NCBI GenBank assembly: GCA_025054575.1
Contig: JANWZN010000017.1
Coordinates: 1 to 33,327 of the forward strand
Direction: 5' to 3'
Length of the DNA: 33,327 bases
From: Geminicoccaceae bacterium
GTDB lineage: Bacteria; Pseudomonadota; Alphaproteobacteria; Geminicoccales; Geminicoccaceae
This document shows, in pieces, positions 1 through 8,288 of the stretch. Numbering within the stretch: position 1 is the stretch's first letter; every line of letters starts with the position of its first letter. Made by a program: the position numbers and the translations under genes. The notes below the pieces were generated by a model. That model ran no database searches and had not been told where the DNA came from. It worked only from the letters and a program-made list of their open reading frames with translations.

Positions 1-1
1 G

Positions 2-457
2 ACGAGCCTTCTGGACGCGGCGCTCGCCGAGCGCGAGCCGCATCCCACGCTCTACGCGGCCCTGGTCTCGTTGCTCGGCCGGCTCGCCGCCAACGCCCCC
101 GACTGGCCGGAGACCCTCGTCCGCTTCGAGCTGTTGCTTCTGGCCGAGCTCGGCTTCGGCCTCGAGCTCGCGCGCTGCGCCGTGACCGGCACGAGCGAGG
201 ACCTCACCTGGGTCTCGCCGCGGACCGGCCGGGCGGTGAGCCGGGGCGCCGGCGAGCCCTGGGCGGCGCGGCTGTTGCCGCTTCCCCCCTTCCTTGCGGG
301 CCGCGGGCCGGCCGACCGCGAGCAGATCGCGCAAGGGTTGCGCCTTGCCGGCCACTTCATCGCCCGGCATATCCTGGCACCCGCCGAGCGGCCGATGCCG
401 ATCGCCCGCGAGCGGCTGCTGGCGCTGCTGACCCCCGGAGCGGAGAGCGATAGATGA
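2..457 (+). CDS. recO: DNA repair protein RecO, C-terminal part (5' end outside window)
   Basis: The reading frame is open from base 2 to a TGA at 455-457, so this is the 3' part of a longer gene. The roughly 151 visible residues match the helical C-terminal domain of RecO: an LYAALVSLLG helix, the RFELLLLAELGFGLEL segment, a single RCAVTG cysteine, then the R-G-A-G-E-P-W and PLPPFL stretches typical of alphaproteobacterial RecO. RecO acts with RecR and RecF to load RecA on SSB-coated single strands during recombinational repair. The zinc-finger cysteines found in some RecO proteins are mostly missing in what is visible, which is common in this class. The stop overlaps the parC start as ATGA, so the two are probably translated from one message. 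The OB-fold half lies upstream and cannot be assessed. Confidence 0.85.
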   Translation, partial: TSLLDAALAEREPHPTLYAALVSLLGRLAANAPDWPETLVRFELLLLAELGFGLELARCAVTGTSEDLTWVSPRTGRAVSRGAGEPWAARLLPLPPFLAGRGPADREQIAQGLRLAGHFIARHILAPAERPMPIARERLLALLTPGAESDR

Positions 458-2694
458 GCCGCGGCGACGTCGCCGAGCGGATCGAGCCGATCGACTTCTC
501 GCAAGCGCTCGGCGAGCGCTACCTCGCCTACGCGCTTTCGACCATCACCGCCCGCTCGCTCCCCGACCTGCGCGACGGCTTGAAGCCGGTCCAGCGGCGG
601 CTCTTGTGGGCGATGCTGCAGCTCCGCCTCGACCCCGCCTCGGGTTTCAAGAAGTGCGCGCGGGTGGTGGGCGACGTCATCGGCAAGTTCCACCCGCACG
701 GCGACGTCGCGGTCTACGACGCACTCGTCCGCTTGGCGCAGCACTTCGCCCAGCGCTACCCGCTGGTCGAGGGCCAGGGGAATTTCGGCAACATCGACGG
801 CGACGGTGCCGCCGCCATGCGCTACACCGAAGCCCGGCTCACGCCCGTCGCCATGGCGCTGCTCGACGGCATCGACCAGGAGACGGTCGATTTCCGGCCG
901 ACCTACGACGGCAGCGAGCAGGAGCCCGTCGTCCTCCCGGCGGCCTTCCCCAACCTGCTCGCCAACGGCGCGACCGGGATCGCCGTCGGCATGGCGACCT
1001 CGATCCCGCCCCACAATGCGGGCGAGCTCCTGGACGCGCTCGCCTGGATGCTCGGCCGACCCACCGACGCGCCGCGGCCCTCGGCCGAAGAGCTCCTCCG
1101 CTTCGTGCGAGGCCCCGATCTGCCCACGGGCGGCATCATCGTCGAGCCGGCCGCGAGCCTCGCCGAGGCCTACCGCACCGGGCGCGGCTCCTTGCGTCTG
1201 CGCGCGCGATGGCAGCGCGAGGACCTGCCTTACGGCCAGTACCAGATCGTCGTCACCGAGATCCCCTGGCAGGTCCAGAAGAGCCGGCTGGTCGAGCGGC
1301 TGGCCGAGCTCCTGGCCGCCAAGCGCCTGCCGCTCCTGGCCGATCTCCGCGACGAATCGACCGACGAGGTCCGCCTCGTGCTCGTACCCAAGAGCCGATC
1401 GGTTCCGCCCGAAGCGCTCATGGAGCAGCTCTTCAAGCTCGCCGAGCTCGAGGTCCGTCTCGCGATCAACATGAACGTCCTCGATGCCCGCGGTGTGCCG
1501 CGCGTGATGGGGCTGGCCGAGCTTCTCGAGGGCTATCTCGCGCATCGGATGGAGGTGCTGGAGCGCAAGAGCCGCTTCCGGCTCCGCCAGATCGCCGACC
1601 GGCTCGAGCTGCTCGACGGCTATCTGAAGATCTTCCTCGATATCGATCGGGTGATCCGGATCATCCGCGAGGAGGACGAGCCCAAACCCGCGTTGATGGC
1701 GGCCTTCGCGCTCAACGACCGGCAGGCCGAAGCGATCTTGAATCTGCGCCTGCGCAACCTCCGCCGGCTCGAGGAAGAGGGCTTACGCAAAGAGGCCCAA
1801 GAGCTTCGCCACGAGCGCGCCGAGCTCGAACATCTCCTGGCCGACGAAGGCGCTCGGCGCAAGAAGCTGCGGGCCGAGATGCTCGAGGCCAAGAAGCGCT
1901 TCGGCGGGGGCGTCCTGGGCGCGCGACGGACGGGCTTCGCCGAGCCGCCCGCGCTGGCACCCGAGCTCCTCGAGGTCCCGGTCGAGCGCTATCCGGTCAC
2001 CGTTCTGCTCTCCGAAAAAGGCTGGGTCCGCACGCTCAAGGGCAAGCTCGAGCCGGGCACCGAGGTCCGCTACAAGGAGGGCGACGGGCCGCGCTTCACG
2101 CTCGAAGGCCAGAGCACCGACAAGCTCCTCATCCTCACCGCCGACGGCAAGGCCTACACGCTCCCGGTCGACAAGCTGCCCGGCGGCCGCGGCACCGGCG
2201 AGCCGCTCTCGCTCTTTCTCGACCTCGCCAAGGCGGTGCCGATCGTCGCCGCCCGCATCCTCCGACCCGAGGGCAAGCTCGTGCTGGCGACCAGAAAGGG
2301 CCTGGGCTTCATCGCCCCTGAGGCGGCCATTGCGGCCCAGACCCGCGCCGGCCGCCAGGTCGTCAACCTCGCCGAGGGCGATGCGCTCCTGGTGGCCGCG
2401 CCGGTCGAGGGCGAGCTCGTGGCGGTCGCCGGCACCAACCACAAGGTTCTGGTCTTCCCGCTGGCCGAACTCCCGGAGCAGGCCCGGGGCAGAGGGGTCA
2501 TCTTGATGCGCCTCAACGGGGCCGAACTCGCCGATCTGGTCACGACCACGGCCGAGCAGGGGATCGCCTGGCGCAGCGGCGAGCAGCTCCGCCAGCATCG
2601 CGACCTCGCGGGCTTCCGGGGCAAGCGGGGCGGTACGGGGCGGATGGCGCCGCGCGGTTTCCCCAAGGATCATCGTTTCGGTTTCCGGCCCTGA
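454..2694 (+). CDS. parC: DNA topoisomerase IV subunit A (ParC)
   Basis: ParC, with ParE, decatenates daughter chromosomes and relaxes supercoils using ATP. The 746-residue length is normal for alphaproteobacterial ParC. The breakage-reunion domain is clear: [12 protein letters not shown] near residue 38, the GKFHPHGD helix at 77-84, and the catalytic Tyr124 in [10 protein letters not shown] coiled-coil segment follows at roughly 370-480, and the C-terminal third has the repeated strands of the DNA-wrapping beta-propeller. It is ParC rather than GyrA because the C-terminal domain lacks an obvious GyrA box (QRRGGKG) and the N-terminus reads [20 protein letters not shown]. The quinolone-determining region has Val85 where E. 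coli ParC has Ser80 and Asp89 where it has Glu84. The start ATG overlaps the recO stop. Confidence 0.95.
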   Translation: MSRGDVAERIEPIDFSQALGERYLAYALSTITARSLPDLRDGLKPVQRRLLWAMLQLRLDPASGFKKCARVVGDVIGKFHPHGDVAVYDALVRLAQHFAQRYPLVEGQGNFGNIDGDGAAAMRYTEARLTPVAMALLDGIDQETVDFRPTYDGSEQEPVVLPAAFPNLLANGATGIAVGMATSIPPHNAGELLDALAWMLGRPTDAPRPSAEELLRFVRGPDLPTGGIIVEPAASLAEAYRTGRGSLRLRARWQREDLPYGQYQIVVTEIPWQVQKSRLVERLAELLAAKRLPLLADLRDESTDEVRLVLVPKSRSVPPEALMEQLFKLAELEVRLAINMNVLDARGVPRVMGLAELLEGYLAHRMEVLERKSRFRLRQIADRLELLDGYLKIFLDIDRVIRIIREEDEPKPALMAAFALNDRQAEAILNLRLRNLRRLEEEGLRKEAQELRHERAELEHLLADEGARRKKLRAEMLEAKKRFGGGVLGARRTGFAEPPALAPELLEVPVERYPVTVLLSEKGWVRTLKGKLEPGTEVRYKEGDGPRFTLEGQSTDKLLILTADGKAYTLPVDKLPGGRGTGEPLSLFLDLAKAVPIVAARILRPEGKLVLATRKGLGFIAPEAAIAAQTRAGRQVVNLAEGDALLVAAPVEGELVAVAGTNHKVLVFPLAELPEQARGRGVILMRLNGAELADLVTTTAEQGIAWRSGEQLRQHRDLAGFRGKRGGTGRMAPRGFPKDHRFGFRP

Positions 2695-2794
2695 GCCGGT
2701 GCCCTCGCGAGGGCGCTTCGCGCGTTTCGGAGCCGGCTCGGCGCTCCAGGAGCCCCGTCCCGCCCGGCGCGCTTCGGGCCGAGCCGTCGACGAC

Positions 2795-2827
2795 CCCGAG
2801 GCGCGCGCGGAGCGACGGCGCCTCGGG
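2795..2827. terminator. Putative bidirectional terminator hairpin between parC and pyrE
   Basis: A perfect 10-base inverted repeat (CCCGAGGCGC at 2795-2804 and GCGCCTCGGG at 2818-2827, 13-base loop) lies in the 226-base gap between two convergent genes. Three smaller hairpins sit in the same gap: 2701-2714 (GCCCTCGCGAGGGC), 2846-2863 (CGGGC/GCCCG) and 2876-2891 (GTCCCT/AGGGAC with a CTGC loop). None has a T-run, so this is not a textbook intrinsic terminator. Its placement between two converging stops is the main argument. I see no small gene in this gap. Confidence 0.45.
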
Positions 2828-2920
2828 CCGCGAGCGTCGCACGGACGGGCGAAGCCCCGCCCGCCACCCTGCCCGGTCCCTCTGCAGGGACGACGCCGGT
2901 TCGCTCGGTCCGGGGCTGCT

Positions 2921-3607
2921 TCAATCCGGCACGTGGTCGAGGCCGCCGTGGCGGCCGGACCAGCCGACCGGATCGGCGAGGAACGCTTCGACCTCGCCCA
3001 GCACCGCCGGCGAAAAGCGCTCTTCGCCGCGCGCGACCGCGAGCACGTCGCGCCAGGTGCACAAATAATGCAAGGAAATGCCGAGCTTCTCGATCGTCGC
3101 GCGCGCGTGCGGGAAGACGTCGTAATAAAACACGACGAAGGCGTGCTCGCAGGACTGCCCGGCATCGCGCAGAGCACCCACGAATCCGACCTTGCTGCGC
3201 CCGTCGGTCGCCAGATCCTCGACCAGAAGGGTGCGCCAGCCCTCCTTGACCGCGCCCTCGATCCGGGCGTTGCGACCGAACCCTTTGGGTTGCTTGCGAA
3301 CGTATTGCATCGGCAGCATCAGCCGCTCGGCGAGCCAGGCGGCATAGGGGATCCCCGCGGTCTCGCCGCCCGCCACCACATCGATCCGCTCGTGCCCGAC
3401 CGCGTGCAGAATCGTCTTCTCGGCCAGATCGAGGAGCGAGCGGCGCAGCCGCGGGTAGGAGATCAGCTTGCGGACGTCGATGTAGACCGGGCTCGCCCAG
3501 CCCGAGGTGAAGAGGAAGGGCGGGTCGGGGCGGAAGGCCACCGCCTCCACCTCCCACAGCATGCGCGCCACGGTCGCGGCCACGAAATCCCGGTCGTACG
3601 CGGTCAT
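2921..3607 (-). CDS. pyrE: Orotate phosphoribosyltransferase
   Basis: PyrE transfers phosphoribosyl from PRPP to orotate to give orotidine 5'-phosphate in cytosolic pyrimidine synthesis. Visible motifs, counted from the ATG at 3607, are the N-terminal FTSGWASPVYIDVRKL substrate segment (about 33-48), the VVAGGETAGIPYAAWLAE strand-helix (about 77-94), the flexible-loop lysines in YVRKQPKGFGR (102-112), and the PRPP loop LLVEDLATDGRSK (127-139). At 228 residues it is close to the usual size for the longer proteobacterial form. A GTG at 3616 in the same frame is an alternative start, but the GCGAGG ahead of the ATG at 3607 is better spaced for that codon. The gene is convergent with parC and divergent from the sbtA-like gene, so it probably has its own promoter in 3608-3708. 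Confidence 0.92.
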   Translation of the reverse strand: MTAYDRDFVAATVARMLWEVEAVAFRPDPPFLFTSGWASPVYIDVRKLISYPRLRRSLLDLAEKTILHAVGHERIDVVAGGETAGIPYAAWLAERLMLPMQYVRKQPKGFGRNARIEGAVKEGWRTLLVEDLATDGRSKVGFVGALRDAGQSCEHAFVVFYYDVFPHARATIEKLGISLHYLCTWRDVLAVARGEERFSPAVLGEVEAFLADPVGWSGRHGGLDHVPD

Positions 3608-3708
3608 GATCGCCACCTCGCTTCCGCCCTGCTAGCCGTTCGAGCGCCCTTCGCCCAGTGCGACGTTCGGGCCCGTCGATCCTTCCCGCCGCCTCGGAGC
3701 CGCCTGCG

Positions 3709-4677
3709 TTGGACGCCGCTCTCGCCAATCTGCTCTCCCCGCCCGTCCTCTGCTTTCTCTTGGGCCTCCTGGCCGGGATCGTCCGCTCCGATCTCGAGAT
3801 TCCGGAAGCCGTCGCGCGCGCCTTGGCCCTCTACCTGATCTTCTCGATCGGCTTCAAAGGCGGGGTCGAGCTCGCCGCCAACGGCGAGCTCCTCGCGTTG
3901 GTCCCGCTCCTTCTGGCAGCCGCCGGCTTGAGCCTCTTCTTGCCGTTGCCGGCCTTCGCCCTGTTGCGCCTGTTCACGAGCGTGAGCCGGGTCGACGCGG
4001 GCGCGATCGCGGCGCATTACGGTTCGGTCAGCATCGTCACCTACGTGGCCGCGACGAGCTTTCTGCAGACCCGCGGCATCCCCTACGAGGGCTTCATGGC
4101 GGCCGTGGTCGCGGTGATGGAGACCCCGGCGATCCTCACGGGGCTCTTCCTCGCGCGTACCGGCGAGACCGCCGGGCTCGATGCGCGCCGGCGGGGCGAG
4201 CTCGTCCACGAGATCCTCGCCAACGGCTCGGTCGTGCTGCTGCTCGGGAGCTTCGCGATCGGGTTTCTCACCGGGGCCGACGGCATGCGCCGGCTCGAGC
4301 CCGTGGTCGCGAGCGGCTTCCAAGGTGTGCTCTGCTTCTTCCTGCTCGACATGGGCCTGCTCGTCGCCCGTCGGTTCGCCGGCTTCGCGGCCATGGGCCC
4401 GGGCCTCTTGCTGTTCGGGGTGTCGATGCCGCTCGTCGGGGCCACGACCGGCATGCTCGTCGCCCTCGTGCTCGACCTTTCGCTCGGCGGGACGGTGCTC
4501 CTCGCCACGCTCGCCGCCTCGGCCTCCTACATCGCGGTTCCGGCCGCGATGCGCTTGGCACTGCCGCGCGCCAATCCCTCCCTCTCGCTTTCCTTGGCCC
4601 TCGGCATCACCTTTCCGTTCAACCTCGTGCTCGGCATCCCGCTCTACGCGGCGGTGGCCGAGCGCCTGGTCGGCTGA
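3709..4677 (+). CDS. sbtA: SbtA-family sodium-dependent bicarbonate permease
   Basis: About 322 residues, nearly all hydrophobic helices, with the family pattern LSPPVLCFLLGLLAGIVRSDLEIPE near the N-terminus followed by LYLIFSIGFKGGVELA. This is the signature of the Sbt_1 (formerly DUF897) family, whose best-known member imports bicarbonate with sodium in cyanobacteria. About ten membrane segments can be counted. I chose the TTG at 3709 because GGAG stands nine bases before it and the helical family sequence begins right there; the frame is also open from a GTG at 3658, but that extension (RRSGPSILPAAS) does not look like protein of this family. A PII-like gene follows 11 bases downstream, the usual SbtA/SbtB order. 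The substrate in this organism is inferred; family members outside cyanobacteria are mostly uncharacterised. Confidence 0.85.
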   Translation: MDAALANLLSPPVLCFLLGLLAGIVRSDLEIPEAVARALALYLIFSIGFKGGVELAANGELLALVPLLLAAAGLSLFLPLPAFALLRLFTSVSRVDAGAIAAHYGSVSIVTYVAATSFLQTRGIPYEGFMAAVVAVMETPAILTGLFLARTGETAGLDARRRGELVHEILANGSVVLLLGSFAIGFLTGADGMRRLEPVVASGFQGVLCFFLLDMGLLVARRFAGFAAMGPGLLLFGVSMPLVGATTGMLVALVLDLSLGGTVLLATLAASASYIAVPAAMRLALPRANPSLSLSLALGITFPFNLVLGIPLYAAVAERLVG

Positions 4678-4688
4678 GGGAGGCGATC

Positions 4689-5000
4689 TTGCAGACCTAC
4701 AAGCGCAAGCGGCTCGAGATCGTCGTCGAGAAGCGGCGCGCCCCGGCGGTCCTGGAGCTTTTGGATCGCGAGCCGGGGATCACGGGGTGGACGATGCTGC
4801 CCTGCATCGGCGGCCGCGGTCACACCGGAACGCGCTTGCCGGAAGGGGCGACCGACGCGCTCGACACGGTGCTCATCCTCGTGGTGACGAGCGAGGAGAT
4901 CGCGCATCGGACCATGCCCGCGGTCTTGGACTTGTTGCAAGACTATGTGGGCGTGGTGTTGATGAGCGAGGTCGAGGTCGCTCGCGCGGCTCATTTCTGA
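4689..5000 (+). CDS. PII-like regulator of the SbtB type
   Basis: A 103-residue protein starting at a TTG with a strong GGGAGG six bases upstream. The sequence has the ferredoxin-like PII pattern: a KRLEIVVEK strand, helix, G-I-T-G-W-T-M-L, a short T-loop region G-G-R-G-H-T-G-T-R, then a T-V-L-I-L-V-V strand and the closing D-Y-V-G-V-V-L-M-S-E-V-E-V strand. That is the layout of SbtB, the trimeric adenine-nucleotide-binding partner of SbtA. It lacks the C-terminal C-G-P-x-G-C redox loop of many cyanobacterial SbtB proteins and ends at RAAHF. It lacks the tyrosine-containing T-loop of GlnB. Its place directly after the sbtA-like permease supports a role in gating it. The last 10 bases overlap the convergent DUF4344 gene. 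Confidence 0.78.
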   Translation: MQTYKRKRLEIVVEKRRAPAVLELLDREPGITGWTMLPCIGGRGHTGTRLPEGATDALDTVLILVVTSEEIAHRTMPAVLDLLQDYVGVVLMSEVEVARAAHF

Positions 5001-5854
5001 GCCGGCTCTTCCTCGCCCGGCGTTTCGCCCGCGGCCGCCGCATCCTCGCGCGCGAGCCGCTCGAAGGCGCGCAGCAGTTCCCAGCAGATCACGATCCGTC
5101 GCTCGGCCGGCTGCCAACGCGCGTTCTCTTCGCCGCAGCTCTGGAAACGGACGGTGAGCGTGCGCGGCAGCACGAAGCTCGAGACGACCTCCGAGGCGGC
5201 CGCCTCGAGCACGCCCGACTCGCGCACGAGCTCGCGAAGATCCCGGAACTCGGGCACGTCGTCGTAGACGATCCGGATCGTCCCGCCGCGCGTGCGCTTC
5301 TTGCTGGCCCGTCCATAGGGTTCGAGGAGGGCGGTCCAGGTCGCGAGCGTACGCTCGTAATCCTCGGTGCAACGCGCGATCGCCTCGCCCTCGATGCCGA
5401 GCTCGCGGGCGAGCTCCTCGAACGCCTCGGGATCGCTTCCGACCAGGAGGCAGACGAGTCGGGCGAACCGCTGCTCGTCGACACCCTGGGTCACCCAGTA
5501 GACCGGCTCCTCGGGCTCGCCGCGCCGGTCGGCCGCCATGGCCCAGCCGTCGACCGCGCTGCGTACGAGCTCGTCGCGGACCGGGTCGGGCTCGGTCGGC
5601 AGCAACAGGAGGAGCGCGAGCTCGTCGACCGCCTCGAACAACAGGCCAGGCGGCTCGAGCTTGAGCTCGCCGATCAGCGCGCGGGCGAGCTCGGTCGAGA
5701 AGGTGGCGAGCGTGTTGGCGAGCACGAACTGCGCGACCGACTCCTCCTCGGCCGCCCGGTCCTCGGCCTCGCCCGCCCGACCGGTGGCGCCCGCCACGAC
5801 GGCCAGCACGAGCACGAGCGCGGCTCGCACGAGGCGTCGTGTCGTGGCGATCAT
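4991..5854 (-). CDS. Exported DUF4344-family protein with a lost HExxH motif
   Basis: 287 residues starting with a signal peptide (RR at 6-7, hydrophobic core 11-22, small residues to about 24). The body follows the layout I recall for DUF4344, a family of putative zinc metallopeptidases: FVLANTL before the active helix, DEQRFARLVCLLVGSDPE (about 126-143), RCTEDYERTLATWTALLEPY (161-180), and the paired cysteines of SCGEENARWQP and IVICWEL (Cys240, Cys257). Where the family has HELGHAL, this protein has TELARAL (residues 54-60), so both zinc histidines and the motif are gone. The acidic GREEDAVD stretch that usually follows is GLLFEAVD. It is therefore probably not a peptidase. The ATG overlaps the flippase stop as ATGA and GGAAAGG precedes it, making it the last gene of the polysaccharide operon. 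Confidence 0.75.
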   Translation of the reverse strand: MIATTRRLVRAALVLVLAVVAGATGRAGEAEDRAAEEESVAQFVLANTLATFSTELARALIGELKLEPPGLLFEAVDELALLLLLPTEPDPVRDELVRSAVDGWAMAADRRGEPEEPVYWVTQGVDEQRFARLVCLLVGSDPEAFEELARELGIEGEAIARCTEDYERTLATWTALLEPYGRASKKRTRGGTIRIVYDDVPEFRDLRELVRESGVLEAAASEVVSSFVLPRTLTVRFQSCGEENARWQPAERRIVICWELLRAFERLAREDAAAAGETPGEEEPAQK

Positions 5855-7176
5855 GCCCTTTCCGCATCGCGGCCCCGGCTGTGGGTCGATCCGGGCGCCG
5901 CGACCAATGTGGCGATCCGCGGGCGGCCGGCAATCGCTTCGTGCTGCGCCGCGGCAACGCGTCGGCCGACGGTGCAATGGAGCACCAGAAGACGGCCGAG
6001 CTCGCCGGCCGAACGCGACAGGGCACAAAGCTCGATCGAGCCGGTGACGAGGCCCGCGAGCAGGACCGGTGCGGCGACCAGCAGGAGCAGGCCGTTCGCA
6101 TAGAGCAGCGCGCGCTGGCCGCCGGCCGCGACGACGGCACCTTGCAGGACGGCGCTCGGGTGCTGCAGCACGAGCCAAGGCAGGAGGCTCGCGAAGACGG
6201 GTACCGCCTGCTCGAACGAGGGCCCGAACAGGACGGGGATCGCGAACGGACCGATCGCCGCACCGGCGAGCGCGATGCCGAGGCCGGCGCCACAGGCCGT
6301 GCGCAGTTGCCGGCCGAGCTCGGCCCGAAACAGCGAAGGCTCCTCGCGCAACCGGCCCATGCGGGCGATCGCGATCTGGTTCATGGCATTCGCGAGGACG
6401 AGCCCGGCCACGATCAGCGCCGAGGCGAGGTAGAACGCACCTGCCCGGTCCGCGCCCATGACGAGCCCCACGAGCAGAATGTCGGCCGCGAGCACCGCTT
6501 GGTTGCCGAGGGTGACGAGCATCAACGGAAAACCCAGCCGCAGCATGCGGCCGGGCGGCAGCGGCGGATCGCCTTCGGCCCGCCCGGGTGCGCGGCTCGC
6601 CAAGAGCGGCCAGGAGGCGAGCGCCGCGAGTGCCCAGGCGAGCGCGAAGAGCGCGGCGAGCCGCTCGAGGCCGATCGGCGTGCCGGCCAGGAAGAGCAGA
6701 GCACACCAGGCGGCGGGCCGGACGAGCAGAAGAACACCCGCGGTCAGCGGCCGATCGCCGACCAGCGCGAGCCAGTCGAGTTGCAGCGCGATCAGCAACA
6801 GGCTCGCGAGGACGAGCCCCATCGGTGCCACGAACCCCGGGGCGAGGGCCGCCGTGCCCACGAGCGTCGCGAGCAACACGGCGCTCGCGAGCGCGAGCCG
6901 GGTCCCGAGATAGACCGGGAGGAGCCGGCGGGGTCCGCCGGCGGTTCGCGCCCCCTCGGCCGTGACGACCGAGCGCAGGCCGCACTCCGAGAGATGCAGC
7001 GCCCAGCCCTGGACGGCGAGCAGCATCGCCCAGGTGCCGAGCGTCTCGGGTCCGGCGGCGGGGGCGAGCTGGAGCGTGGCGAGGAAACCGAGCCCCGCGG
7101 CTGCCGCCCGCGCCCCGCCCAGGGCCGCGAGTCGTACGAGCGCGGTCCGCCGGGCCTCGAGCGGGAGGCTCTTCAA
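5851..7176 (-). CDS. Polysaccharide flippase (Wzx / MVF-like membrane protein)
   Basis: A 441-residue polytopic membrane protein with about 12 hydrophobic segments and the loop style of the polysaccharide-transport MATE/MVF superfamily, for example PLMLVTLGNQAVLAADILLVG mid-protein and VLFGPSFEQAVPVFASLLPW near residue 330. Such proteins move undecaprenyl-linked repeat units across the inner membrane. It starts at a TTG (7174-7176) that overlaps the stop of the upstream glycosyltransferase as TTGA, so translation is coupled. The last 40 residues (after about 400) are hydrophilic and arginine-rich and look less conserved. No Wzy polymerase or ABC exporter is present in the window, so the export route is only half visible. 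The sugar unit it carries is presumably built by the enzymes encoded upstream. Confidence 0.8.
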   Translation of the reverse strand: MKSLPLEARRTALVRLAALGGARAAAAGLGFLATLQLAPAAGPETLGTWAMLLAVQGWALHLSECGLRSVVTAEGARTAGGPRRLLPVYLGTRLALASAVLLATLVGTAALAPGFVAPMGLVLASLLLIALQLDWLALVGDRPLTAGVLLLVRPAAWCALLFLAGTPIGLERLAALFALAWALAALASWPLLASRAPGRAEGDPPLPPGRMLRLGFPLMLVTLGNQAVLAADILLVGLVMGADRAGAFYLASALIVAGLVLANAMNQIAIARMGRLREEPSLFRAELGRQLRTACGAGLGIALAGAAIGPFAIPVLFGPSFEQAVPVFASLLPWLVLQHPSAVLQGAVVAAGGQRALLYANGLLLLVAAPVLLAGLVTGSIELCALSRSAGELGRLLVLHCTVGRRVAAAQHEAIAGRPRIATLVAAPGSTHSRGRDAERA

Positions 7177-8288
7177 CCGTGCGCGAGCCGACGGTAGAGC
7201 TCGAGAACCCGGCGCATGATCGCCGCTTCGTCGAGCGCCTCGAGCGACGGGCAGCGGTAGGCGCCGCGCTCGATCAGCGCCGAGGCGGCGCGGACGGCCG
7301 CGGCGAGCCGGCCGATCTCGGCCGGGCAGACGAAGCCGGTACGGCCCTCCTCGAGCCAGTCGCGGACGTCACCGACATCGGTCGTGACGACCGGGCGGCA
7401 CGCGCGCAGCGCTTCCTTGACGACCGTCGGCGACGCCTCGTAGCGGCTCGTGACGAGCAGGATCCCGTGGCGCGCGAAGAGCTCGGGTACCCGATCGTGG
7501 GGTTGCCGGCCGATCCAGCTGATCCGATCGGCGGCCGGACTCGCGGCGATGCGGCGAACCAGGGCACGCGCGTCCTCGCCGTCACCGGCGATGGTCAAGG
7601 TGTAGGGGAAACCCTGCTCGACCAGCCGCTCGAGCACCGAGATCGCGAGCGGCACGTTCTTCTGATGGCTGATGCGACCCAAGACGAGCAGCTTGAAGGC
7701 GAGTTCCGGGCCGGGTGGGACTGCTGGACGGCCTTCGAACAATCGCTGATCGAAGCCGGCGGGGATCACCTGGGCGCGCGCGAAGGGGGGTTCGGCGACC
7801 TGCCGGGCGAGAACGCGTCGGTCGCGGTCGCTCACGCAGACGATCGCATCGGCCTTCTCGACCACCCGTCGTTCGAAGAGCAGCATGAGGGCGCGCAACG
7901 GCCGCGCGAGGCGGCCGAGCTTGCCCTCGAGCACGCGGCCCGTGACGTTGTGATAGCTCACGACCACCCGCCCGCGGTCGCGGCCGCGGGCGAAGACGAG
8001 CTTGGGCCAAGCCGCGTAGTTGCGATGGAAATGAAGAACGTCCTCGGGTCCGAATCGGCTGCGGTTGCGCCAGAACCAGAGCCACAAGGCTAGCCAGAAT
8101 CGCAAGAAGTTCGAGCCCTCGGAAATATAGACCACGCGGGGATCGGAGCGCTGGTCTTGCAACCGGCAGCCGACCATGCGGAAGGACTCGCCGGAAGCCG
8201 CGAGTGCTCGAAAAAGCCCGCGAAAATGCTCGGCCCCGCCGCCCAGATCCTGACCCAACGGATCGTTGTTGTAGAAGACGTAGATCAT
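7173..8288 (-). CDS. Glycosyltransferase family 4
   Basis: 371 residues with the two Rossmann domains of GT-B enzymes. The N-terminal domain shows the glycine-rich LGGGAEHFRGLFRAL acceptor-side loop (about 14-29). The C-terminal domain has LLVLGRISHQKNVPLAI (about 200-215), IAGDGEDARAL, and the donor-binding EX7E motif in SRYEASPTVVKEAL with Glu284 and Glu292. It probably adds one sugar to a lipid-linked repeat unit on the cytoplasmic side of the membrane. Donor and acceptor cannot be read from sequence. The start ATG at 8286-8288 overlaps the preceding stop as ATGA and its own stop overlaps the flippase TTG. Confidence 0.88.
   Translation of the reverse strand: MIYVFYNNDPLGQDLGGGAEHFRGLFRALAASGESFRMVGCRLQDQRSDPRVVYISEGSNFLRFWLALWLWFWRNRSRFGPEDVLHFHRNYAAWPKLVFARGRDRGRVVVSYHNVTGRVLEGKLGRLARPLRALMLLFERRVVEKADAIVCVSDRDRRVLARQVAEPPFARAQVIPAGFDQRLFEGRPAVPPGPELAFKLLVLGRISHQKNVPLAISVLERLVEQGFPYTLTIAGDGEDARALVRRIAASPAADRISWIGRQPHDRVPELFARHGILLVTSRYEASPTVVKEALRACRPVVTTDVGDVRDWLEEGRTGFVCPAEIGRLAAAVRAASALIERGAYRCPSLEALDEAAIMRRVLELYRRLAHG

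Noticed and set aside
52-1545. A 497-codon minus-strand frame opposite recO/parC
   Set aside because: Shadow of parC; its composition reflects reverse-complement codon bias and no motif is visible.
5839-7197. A 452-codon plus-strand frame opposite the flippase
   Set aside because: Glu/Arg/Gln-rich low-complexity translation, no hydrophobic segments or domain, antisense to a convincing membrane protein.
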